DNA from: Actinomycetota bacterium
Lineage (GTDB): Bacteria; Actinomycetota; Thermoleophilia; Solirubrobacterales; 70-9
NCBI GenBank assembly: GCA_018268695.1
Contig: JAFDWD010001041.1
Coordinates: 1-5,932 of the forward strand
Direction: 5' to 3'
Length of the DNA: 5,932 bases
The notes beneath the pieces are model-generated. The model did no database searches. It was given only the letters and a program-made list of their open reading frames with translations, and was not told where the DNA came from. This document shows, piece after piece, positions 1 through 5,025 of this stretch. Position 1 is the stretch's first letter. The number at the start of each line of letters is the position of its first letter. Made by a program: the position numbers and the translations under genes.

Positions 1-30
1 CCCTTGCGTCCCTTGCCCGGGTCCCGACCC

Positions 31-777
31 CTACCCCGCCGTTTCCGCCTCGACCTCCGCGTTCCAGTCCGCTTTCGCCTCGCGCCAGCCTTCGTCGGTC
101 AGGGTCCGCTTCCAGTAACCGGAGGCGTGGAGGCGGTCGGCGGGGATGGCGCGGTCGAGGACCAGGTGGCGGCGGGCGAGGCGGACGGAGGTGGCCTCGC
201 CGTGGACGTAGGCGTGGAGGGTGCCGGGCGGGAAGTCGAGGGTGGCGAGGGCCTCGGCGATGGTCTCGTCGCGGTCGTCGTGCAGCCAGTGGATGTGGAG
301 GTCACCGGGTGAGGTGAGGTCGAGGTGCTCCTCGGGGCCGTGGACCTGGAGGAAGACGTGGACCGGGCGGCCGGCGGGGATCCGCGGGAGGGATGCGGAG
401 ATCGCGGGGACGCAGCTCAGGTCGCCGGCGAGCAGGTACCAGTCGGCGTCGGGATCGGGGGCGTAACCGCCGCCGGGGCCGCGCATCTGGATCGTGTCGC
501 CGGGGGAGGCGGCCGCGGCCCAGGGACCGGCCACCCCCTCGTCGCCGTGGACGACGAAGTCGATCGTCAGCAGGCCCGCCTCGGCGTCCCACTCGCGCAC
601 CGTGTAGGTGCGGACCTTCGGCCGCTCGTCGTCCGGCGCGCCCTCGCGCGGGAACTGCAGCTTCACGTAGTGGTCGGTGAACGCGCCGAGCTCGAAGCCG
701 TCGAGACCCTCGCCGCCGAAGACGATCCGGATCAGCGTCGGGGTCACCTGCTCGACCGATTCCACCCTGCCGGTCAC
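31..777 (-). CDS. Siderophore-interacting protein (SIP) family FAD-binding reductase
   Basis: The 248-residue product fits the SIP/FAD-binding-9 family: cytoplasmic flavoproteins that reduce ferric siderophores or related chelates with NAD(P)H or ferredoxin, releasing Fe(II). The N-terminal flavin-binding barrel (about residues 1-105) carries the family motif RTYT at 56-59 and the GPWAAAASPGD / GPGGG stretch at 84-104. The C-terminal nucleotide-binding half has LLAGDLSCVPAI at 115-126, HGEA at 192-195 and the late GYWKR motif at 220-224. Length is normal for the shorter SIP proteins. The start is a GTG with no Shine-Dalgarno site at usual distance; an AGAAGGAA lies 21 bases upstream. The frame stays open further upstream but has no ATG, GTG or TTG there. 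It is the last gene of the minus-strand block, 49 bp after the hydrolase. No siderophore synthesis or transport gene is visible, so a role with another flavin-dependent substrate is possible. Family is secure; substrate is unknown. Confidence 0.9.
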   Translation of the reverse strand: MTGRVESVEQVTPTLIRIVFGGEGLDGFELGAFTDHYVKLQFPREGAPDDERPKVRTYTVREWDAEAGLLTIDFVVHGDEGVAGPWAAAASPGDTIQMRGPGGGYAPDPDADWYLLAGDLSCVPAISASLPRIPAGRPVHVFLQVHGPEEHLDLTSPGDLHIHWLHDDRDETIAEALATLDFPPGTLHAYVHGEATSVRLARRHLVLDRAIPADRLHASGYWKRTLTDEGWREAKADWNAEVEAETAG

Positions 778-826
778 CAGGGGACGGTTGCGGGCGCGTT
801 CCTTCTGTGGCGTCGCGGCGATGCGC

Positions 827-1735
827 TCACGATACGGAGTCGACGTCGCGGGCCTCGGTGTGCTCGAGGATCGCGTCGGCGAGGAGCGGCCAGAGCGGCT
901 CGGGCCGGTCGTGCCCCATGTCGTCGACCAGCAGCAGCCTGGCGCCCGGGACGAGCTCCGCGGTGCGCTCGCCGCCGTCGGGCGCGATCAGCGTGTCGTC
1001 GCGACCGTGGATCACCAAGGTCGGGAGGTCGAGGGCGCGCAGCCCCTCGGCACGCGAGCCGGTCGCCAGGATCGCGCCGAGCTGCCGGCTCACCCCCTCC
1101 GGGTAGAAGCAGCGGTCGAACTGTTCCCCGGCCAGCTGTTCCAGCCGGGCCCGGTCGCCGTAGCGCCGGGACGCCCAGATCAGGCCCTTGGTCGCCGAGG
1201 CCTCCATATATAGAGAGCGCTCGGTCGGCGACGGGGTCAGCAACGCCTCCAGCGCCTCGGGGGTCGGCGCGCCGACCTCGGGCTCCCCGGTCGTCGACAT
1301 CATCGAGACCAGGGAGCGCACACGCTGGGGATGCTCGATCGCGAGTTGCTGGGCGATCATGCCGCCCATCGAGGCGCCGAGCACGTGGGCGCGGTCGATC
1401 CCGAGGCCGTCGAGGAGCGCCGCCGCGTCGGCGGCGAGGTCGCTCAGCGTGTAGGCGGCGATCCCGGCGACGCGCTCCTCGTCCCCCGCTTCGGCGGCGA
1501 CGACCAGCGCGCCCATGTCGACCTCCACCCCGTCGAGCTTCGTCGACAGCCCCGAGTCGCGGTTGTCGTACTCGACCACGAAGCGCCCACCGGCGGCGAG
1601 CAGCTCCGAGAACCCGCGCGGCCAGGCGATCAGCTGCGTCCCGTAGCCGGGGACGAGCAGCAGCGGCGGATCGGCCGGCGAGCCGATCGTCTCGTAGGCG
1701 AGGTCGATCCCGTCGGGGGTGGTCAGCGAAGGCAC
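827..1735 (-). CDS. Alpha/beta hydrolase, RdmC/aclacinomycin-methylesterase-like
   Basis: The 302-residue protein is a complete single-domain alpha/beta hydrolase, probably an esterase or lactonase acting on a small organic substrate in the cytoplasm. Visible elements in order are the oxyanion region VPGYGTQLIAW (28-38), the strand-loop YDNRDSGLST (56-65) typical of this subfamily, the nucleophile elbow GASMGG (120-125, Ser122), the acid loop HGRDDTLI (243-250, most likely Asp247) and the histidine loop DMGHDRPEPLW (272-282, His275). The catalytic triad is therefore intact. There is no signal peptide. The start is GTG at 1735, which gives the usual N-terminus (PDGIDLAYE at 7-15); I see no convincing Shine-Dalgarno site. 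It begins 10 bp after the stop of the small hypothetical gene, so co-transcription with it and the TetR gene is likely. The fold is certain; the true substrate is not, and RdmC-like annotation is only a similarity label. Confidence 0.93.
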   Translation of the reverse strand: MPSLTTPDGIDLAYETIGSPADPPLLLVPGYGTQLIAWPRGFSELLAAGGRFVVEYDNRDSGLSTKLDGVEVDMGALVVAAEAGDEERVAGIAAYTLSDLAADAAALLDGLGIDRAHVLGASMGGMIAQQLAIEHPQRVRSLVSMMSTTGEPEVGAPTPEALEALLTPSPTERSLYMEASATKGLIWASRRYGDRARLEQLAGEQFDRCFYPEGVSRQLGAILATGSRAEGLRALDLPTLVIHGRDDTLIAPDGGERTAELVPGARLLLVDDMGHDRPEPLWPLLADAILEHTEARDVDSVS

Positions 1736-1745
1736 ACCGGGAAGG

Positions 1746-1955
1746 CTAGGCGATCCACCTGCGCGCCAGGAGCAAGAGCGCCGCCGTGGCGACCGGGACC
1801 GCGAGAGCCTTCGCGGCGCGCCTCGCGTCGTCGCGGTCGAGGACGACGGTCGACTCGATGCCCGCCACCGTGCCGACGATCGCGAGGCCGTCGGGCCGCC
1901 TCTCCACCCGCCGATAGAGGAAGGGGTACTCGCCGAAAGGCGTCCCGACCTTCAC
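1746..1955 (-). CDS. Small hypothetical protein, translationally coupled to the TetR gene
   Basis: I do not recognise a named family. The frame is open further upstream (to 2033), but that part lies over the TetR coding sequence. I chose the GTG at 1955, which overlaps the TetR TGA stop as GTGA and has a GAAGG-like site about 10 bases before it. This gives 69 residues. The first 40 are a polar, beta-rich-looking stretch (GEYPFLYRRVERRPDGLAIVGTVAGIE within 8-34, described here only by segment), followed by the basic segment DRDDARRAAK (40-49) and a hydrophobic tail AVPVATAALLLLA (52-64) ending in RRWIA. The tail may be a short C-terminal membrane anchor or a buried helix. The 4-base overlap upstream and the 10-bp gap to the hydrolase downstream argue for a real operon member. 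It could also be a spurious ORF in GC-rich DNA; the coupled start and balanced composition favour a gene. Confidence 0.6.
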   Translation of the reverse strand: MKVGTPFGEYPFLYRRVERRPDGLAIVGTVAGIESTVVLDRDDARRAAKALAVPVATAALLLLARRWIA

Positions 1956-2515
1956 GCGGCGACCGCCTTCAGCTCGGCCAACGACTCGCGGAGGAGCCCG
2001 TGGATGTCCTGTCCCCGCGGTCCTTCGACCCACTGGGCGAACGCGATGCGGAGGATGGCGATGCCGGCCTCGGCGGCCAGGCTAGCGGCGGGTTCGGCGA
2101 CGCCACGGTCGCGTAGGGCGGCGGCCGCGGCGGCGGCGAATCCGTTCATCTTGATCAGCTCGCGCTCCTGGAGTTCAGGGTTGGCCGCGATGATCGCCTG
2201 GCGCTTGCGCGGGCCGGCGTCGCCGATGCCCTGGAAGAGGTCGGCCATCGCGTCGAGGCCGGCGGCGATCGCGTCCAACGGGGAGGCGTCGGCGGGGGCG
2301 GCGGCGATCGCCTCGACGAAGCTCGCCTCGAGGGCTTCGGTGCCGGAGAAGAGCACCTCCCGCTTGTCGCCGAAGTAACGAAAGAAGGTGCGTTTGGTGA
2401 GGCCCGCGCGCTCGGCGATGTCGGCGACCGTCGTCCCCTCGAACCCGCGCTCATCGAAGAGCTCCATCGCCGCCTCCGTCAGGCGGCCTTGCGCTCCTGG
2501 CTTCCATCTGGCCAC
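1952..2515 (-). CDS. TetR/AcrR family transcriptional repressor
   Basis: With the GTG start at 2515 the protein has 187 residues, normal for TetR regulators. The N-terminal domain holds the DNA-binding helix-turn-helix TTVADIAERAGLTKRTFF at 28-45, followed by the invariant YFGDKREVLF (47-56). The rest is an alanine-rich helical ligand-binding and dimerisation domain; the segment RKRQAIIAANPELQERE (103-119) resembles the MftR-type C-terminal domain. The frame extends to an ATG at 2548, which would add 11 residues and place the start inside an operator. I prefer 2515 because family members usually begin near ARWKPGAQGRL and because a TACAAT box sits exactly where it would start a leaderless mRNA at 2515. 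The gene heads the minus-strand block and is divergent from the SDR gene. Two identical-type operators in the shared promoter region suggest autoregulation and control of the neighbour. The ligand is unknown. Confidence 0.93.
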   Translation of the reverse strand: MARWKPGAQGRLTEAAMELFDERGFEGTTVADIAERAGLTKRTFFRYFGDKREVLFSGTEALEASFVEAIAAAPADASPLDAIAAGLDAMADLFQGIGDAGPRKRQAIIAANPELQERELIKMNGFAAAAAAALRDRGVAEPAASLAAEAGIAILRIAFAQWVEGPRGQDIHGLLRESLAELKAVAA

Positions 2516-2521
2516 GGGCGC

Positions 2522-2527
2522 ATTGTA
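2522..2527 (-). promoter_or_regulatory. Probable -10 box of the TetR-operon promoter
   Basis: On the minus strand the hexamer TACAAT (one mismatch to TATAAT) ends six bases before the GTG at 2515, so transcription would start on or beside that GTG. A leaderless mRNA is common in Actinobacteria and would explain why no Shine-Dalgarno site is seen. The -35 region is poor (CTGATG at 18-bp spacing is the best I find). The spacer and -35 area are covered by operator 1, so bound repressor would block this promoter. The assignment is inferred from spacing only. Confidence 0.45.
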
Positions 2528-2529
2528 GG

Positions 2530-2550
2530 TGATGTCACGGGGTGACATCA
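2530..2550. promoter_or_regulatory. Operator 1: perfect 9-bp inverted repeat, probable TetR binding site
   Basis: The left arm TGATGTCAC (2530-2538) and right arm GTGACATCA (2542-2550) are exact reverse complements around GGG. Size and symmetry suit a TetR dimer. It overlaps the spacer and -35 area of the inferred TetR promoter and the alternative ATG at 2548. The left arm with the preceding G is itself a small palindrome, GTGA-TG-TCAC. The regulator assignment follows from position beside a divergent TetR gene and from the second copy at 2563-2583, not from any known consensus. Confidence 0.8.
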
Positions 2551-2555
2551 GGTGC

Positions 2556-2561
2556 TACGCT
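2556..2561 (+). promoter_or_regulatory. Possible extended -10 of the SDR gene promoter
   Basis: TACGCT at 2556-2561 keeps the key T, A and final T of a -10 box and is preceded by TG one base away (2553-2554), an extended -10 arrangement. Transcription would begin near 2568, inside operator 2, and leave a leader of about 70 bases before the SDR start. No convincing -35 is present. It lies between the two operators, so repressor on either side would interfere. This is a weak call from pattern and position only. Confidence 0.3.
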
Positions 2562-2562
2562 G

Positions 2563-2583
2563 TGATGACACAGAGTGACATCA
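2563..2583. promoter_or_regulatory. Operator 2: second copy of the TetR-type inverted repeat
   Basis: The left arm TGATGACAC (2563-2571) and right arm GTGACATCA (2575-2583) surround AGA. The right arm is identical to that of operator 1; the left arm differs by one base, giving one mismatch in the inverted repeat. The flanking G (2562) and C (2584) extend the symmetry to ten positions. The centre is 33 bp from that of operator 1, close to three helical turns, which would place both sites on about the same face of the DNA. It overlaps the expected start of the SDR transcript. Confidence 0.75.
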
Positions 2584-2625
2584 CGACTTCCATGTCGCTG
2601 ATGCCTCATCCCACCCGAACCAATC

Positions 2626-2630
2626 GGAGG
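2626..2630 (+). promoter_or_regulatory. Ribosome binding site deciding the SDR gene start
   Basis: GGAGG lies six bases before the ATG at 2637. It is the clearest Shine-Dalgarno site in the window and settles the start: the frame is open back to 2529 with several earlier ATG/GTG codons, but those lie in the operators or leader and precede the Rossmann motif by an atypical 36-residue tail. Confidence 0.85.
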
Positions 2631-2636
2631 TTCCCC

Positions 2637-3542
2637 ATGCGTGTATTCGTCACCGGCGCGTCCGGTCACATCGGCCTGCCCGTCACCGAAGAGCTGATCG
2701 GCGCCGGCCACGAGGTCGTCGGGCTCGCCCGCTCCGACGCGTCGGCGGCCAAGATCGAGGCGGCCGGCGCCACCGTCCGCCGCGGCGATCTCGACGACCT
2801 CGAGGGCCTGCGGGCGGCCGCCTCCGAGTCCGACGGCGTCATCCACCTCGCCTTCAAGCACGACCTGATGGCGACCGGGGAGATGGAGGCGGCGATCGCC
2901 GCCGACCTCGCCGCGGCCGAGGCCTTCGGCGACGCGCTCGCCGGCACCGACAAGCCCTTCGTCAACACCAGCGGCACCCTGATGCTGGCGCTGGCCGGGG
3001 TCAGCGGGCGGGCCGGGACCGAGGACGACCGCTCGCCCGGCGGCCACCGCGGCGACGTCGAGAACGCGACGCTGGCGCTGGCCGACCGCGGCGTGCGCTC
3101 CGCCGTCATCCGCCTCTCCCCCTTCGTCCACTCCGACCTCGACAAGCACGGCTTCGGCCCGCTGCTGATCGGCTTCGCCCGCGAGAAGGGCTTCGCCGGC
3201 CACCCGGGCGAGGGCACCAACCGCCTCCCCGCCGTCCACACGCGCGACGCGGCGCGCCTCTATCGCCTCGCGGTCGAGTCGGCCCCGGCCGGCTCGGTCC
3301 TCCATGGCGTCGGCGACGAAGGCGTCCCGACCAAGGAGATCTCCGCGGCGATCGGCCGCGGCACCGGGCTGCCGGTGCGCTCGGTCCCGCCGGAGGAGGC
3401 CGAGGGCTACTTCCGCTTCATCGCCTTCGCCCTGCTCGCCGACAACCCGACCTCGAGCGTGAAGACGCGCGAGACCCTCGGCTGGGAGCCGACGCACCCG
3501 GGCCTGATCGCCGACCTCGACGCGGGCCACTACTTCGAGTAA
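2637..3542 (+). CDS. NAD(P)-dependent atypical SDR oxidoreductase (NAD-dependent epimerase/dehydratase family)
   Basis: The 301-residue protein starts directly with the Rossmann strand MRVFVTGASGHIG; the nucleotide-binding motif GASGHIG is at 7-13. ARSD at 31-34 suggests NADP(H) preference through Arg32, and GDLDD at 50-54 is the usual adenine-binding acid site. HLAFKHD (70-76) and the core strand VNTSGTLM (109-116) follow. The usual catalytic Tyr-x-x-x-Lys is not visible where expected after the TSGT strand; the region reads SPGGHRGDVENA (133-144). The motif VIRLSPFVHSDLDKHGF (157-173) and the C-terminal half match the family of small 'extended/atypical' SDRs annotated as epimerases, whose substrates are mostly unknown. 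A GGAGG site six bases upstream fixes the start. The gene is divergent from the TetR operon and shares its operators, so it is probably de-repressed by the same ligand. Family is confident; the reaction is not. Confidence 0.92.
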   Translation: MRVFVTGASGHIGLPVTEELIGAGHEVVGLARSDASAAKIEAAGATVRRGDLDDLEGLRAAASESDGVIHLAFKHDLMATGEMEAAIAADLAAAEAFGDALAGTDKPFVNTSGTLMLALAGVSGRAGTEDDRSPGGHRGDVENATLALADRGVRSAVIRLSPFVHSDLDKHGFGPLLIGFAREKGFAGHPGEGTNRLPAVHTRDAARLYRLAVESAPAGSVLHGVGDEGVPTKEISAAIGRGTGLPVRSVPPEEAEGYFRFIAFALLADNPTSSVKTRETLGWEPTHPGLIADLDAGHYFE

Positions 3543-3547
3543 CCCCC

Positions 3548-3596
3548 GTTGATGGGCCGAAAACTTGCCTATGCGTCTAGTTTTCGGCCCATCAAC
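3548..3596. repeat. 18-bp perfect inverted repeat filling the SDR-FAD oxidase gap
   Basis: The left arm GTTGATGGGCCGAAAACT (3548-3565) is the exact reverse complement of 3579-3596, with a 13-base loop TGCCTATGCGTCT. It begins 5 bases after the SDR stop and ends on the base before the ATG at 3597. The arms are less GC-rich than the surrounding DNA. No T-run follows on either strand, so it is not a standard intrinsic terminator. It may be an operator, an mRNA hairpin acting on termination or translation, or a copy of a dispersed palindromic repeat. Confidence 0.9.
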
Positions 3597-5003
3597 ATGC
3601 TCGATGCATTCGTGGAGGCAGTCGGCGCCGAGCACGTGCTGACCGACCCCGACCTGACCGCCGCCTACGGCATCCCGTGGGCGGCGCCGAGCGGGGTCGT
3701 CCCGGCGGCGGTGGTCCGGCCGCGGGACGCCGCCGAGGCCGCGGCGGTCCTGCGCGCGTGCGCCGACGGCGGCCCGCGGCTCGTCCTCCAGGGCGGCAAC
3801 ACGGGGATGGTGCGCGGCGGGGTCCCGGCGAGCGGGGGCGATGTCGTCCTCAGCACCGCCCGGATGAACGCGATCGAGGAGCTCGATCGCGAGTCGCTCC
3901 AGATCGTCGTCTGTGCCGGGGCGACGCTGGAGGAGCTCCAGGCCTACCTCGAGCCGAAGGGGCTGGAGCTGCCGCTCGACCTGGGGGCCCGCTCCCAGGC
4001 GACGCTCGGCGGGATGGCGGCGACGAACGCCGGCGGGGCCCGGGCGTTCCGCCACGGGACGATGCGCCGCCACGTCACCGGGATCGAGGCGGTGCTCGCC
4101 GACGGCACCGTGATCGAGCGGCTCGGTGGCGTCCTCAAGGACTCGACCGGCTACGACTGGCCGTCGCTCTTGGTCGGCAGCGAGGGGACGCTGGCGCTGA
4201 TCACCCGCCTGCAGCTGCGCGTGCGCCGGATCGAGCGCTCGCGGGCGGCGGCGCTGGTGCTGGTCGACTCACTCGCGCAGGGCCTGGCGCTGGCGGTGAC
4301 GCTGCGCGATCGGCCGGTGGGGCTCGAGGCGGCCGAGTTCGTCCTGCCCGGCGCGCTGCGGCTGGTCCGCGAAGAGCTCGACCTCCGCGATCCGTTCGCG
4401 GGCATCCAGGCAGGGAACGCGGCCGCCGATGACGACGGACGCGGGGACGACCGGGGTGCCCTCATCCTGATCGAAGCGCGCGCGACCGAGGGCGCCTACG
4501 ACGGCCTGACCGAGGCGCTCGCCGAGCACCCGCAGATTGAGCGCGCCGTCCTCGCCGAGGGCGCCGACACCGCCCGCCTCTGGCACTACCGCGAGGGCAC
4601 CGGTGAGGCGCTCGCCCGCCACGACGTGGTGAAGCTCGACGTCGCCCTCCCCCTCGCGCGCCTCGCCACCGGCGTCGCCGCGATCGAGCGGGCCGCCTGC
4701 GCCGCGGCCCCGTCCCTGCGTCCCCTCCTCTTCGGACACCTCCTCGACGGCAACGTCCACGTCAACCTCGGCGACGTCCCCGACGAGCGCCGCGAGGCGG
4801 TCGAACGCGCCGTCCTCGAGACCGTCCTCGCACACGGTGGCTCGATCGGCGCCGAGCACGGCATCGGCCGCGCCAAGGTCGCCTGGCTCCCCCGCGACCG
4901 CGCCCCCGCCGACCTCGCCGCGATGCGCGCCGTCAAGCACGCGCTCGACCCCGACGCCCTCCTCTCCCCCGGCGTTCTCTTCGAAGTCGGCCGGCCGGCT
5001 TGA
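3597..5003 (+). CDS. FAD-binding oxidoreductase, GlcD / D-2-hydroxyacid dehydrogenase type (VAO family)
   Basis: The 468-residue flavoprotein belongs to the vanillyl-alcohol-oxidase superfamily group that includes GlcD, D-lactate dehydrogenase and D-2-hydroxyglutarate dehydrogenase, which oxidise D-2-hydroxyacids to 2-oxoacids. FAD-binding elements are LQGGNTGMVRGGVP (64-77), SQATLGGMAATNAGG (133-147), DSTGYDW (182-188) and VGSEGTLALITR (193-204). The C-terminal substrate/metal domain carries HLLDGNVHVN (381-390, the HxxDGNxH metal motif with Leu where Gly is usual), GAEHGIGR (418-425) and the closing DPDALLSPGVLF (451-462). Length is normal. Residues 275-287 form an acidic, Asp/Gly-rich loop. 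I chose ATG 3597 because MLDAFVEAVGAEHVLTD is the normal N-terminus; the frame is open to a TTG at 3549, but that stretch encodes the inverted repeat. There is no Shine-Dalgarno site. No GlcE/GlcF partner is seen, so a single-subunit dehydrogenase is likely. The exact substrate is unknown. Confidence 0.93.
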   Translation: MLDAFVEAVGAEHVLTDPDLTAAYGIPWAAPSGVVPAAVVRPRDAAEAAAVLRACADGGPRLVLQGGNTGMVRGGVPASGGDVVLSTARMNAIEELDRESLQIVVCAGATLEELQAYLEPKGLELPLDLGARSQATLGGMAATNAGGARAFRHGTMRRHVTGIEAVLADGTVIERLGGVLKDSTGYDWPSLLVGSEGTLALITRLQLRVRRIERSRAAALVLVDSLAQGLALAVTLRDRPVGLEAAEFVLPGALRLVREELDLRDPFAGIQAGNAAADDDGRGDDRGALILIEARATEGAYDGLTEALAEHPQIERAVLAEGADTARLWHYREGTGEALARHDVVKLDVALPLARLATGVAAIERAACAAAPSLRPLLFGHLLDGNVHVNLGDVPDERREAVERAVLETVLAHGGSIGAEHGIGRAKVAWLPRDRAPADLAAMRAVKHALDPDALLSPGVLFEVGRPA

Positions 5004-5010
5004 AGCCGGC
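4994..5010 (+). other. Short GC hairpin with the FAD oxidase stop codon in its loop
   Basis: GCCGGCT (4994-5000) and AGCCGGC (5004-5010) are perfect complements around TGA, the stop codon of the upstream gene. The only downstream T-rich stretch is ACTTTGTG, so it is at best a weak terminator. It lies 15 bases before the ATG of the next gene and could instead pause ribosomes or polymerase, or be chance in GC-rich DNA. Confidence 0.4.
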
Positions 5011-5025
5011 GGTAACTTTGTGTTC

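Noticed and set aside
19..30. A small inverted repeat GGGTC / GACCC just after the SIP stop as a terminator
   Set aside because: The stem is only 5 bp with a 2-base loop and no T-run follows on the minus strand; in GC-rich DNA this is expected by chance.
1205..1214. AT-rich run (ATATATAG) as a promoter inside the hydrolase gene
   Set aside because: It encodes Leu-Tyr-Met within the conserved hydrolase frame, and no matching -35 element or gene start lies at a suitable distance.
325..1749. A 474-codon open frame on the plus strand antisense to the SIP and hydrolase genes
   Set aside because: It is Arg/Ala/Pro-rich low-complexity translation opposite two genes with intact catalytic motifs and is typical of high-GC antisense frames.
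2529..2636. An N-terminal extension of the SDR protein (36 more residues)
   Set aside because: It would be translated from operator DNA, ends in a perfect GGAGG site for ATG 2637, and precedes a Rossmann strand that normally sits at the N-terminus.
3548..3596. The inverted repeat as a standard Rho-independent terminator for the SDR gene
   Set aside because: The stem is strong, but no T-tract follows on either strand and the next gene's ATG comes immediately after.
2535..4073. A 512-codon open frame on the minus strand antisense to the SDR and FAD oxidase genes
   Set aside because: It is a shadow frame in GC-rich coding DNA: the composition is dominated by Arg, Ala, Gly and Val, it shows no known motif, and both sense genes are clear family members. 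It also crosses the operator region and the palindrome.
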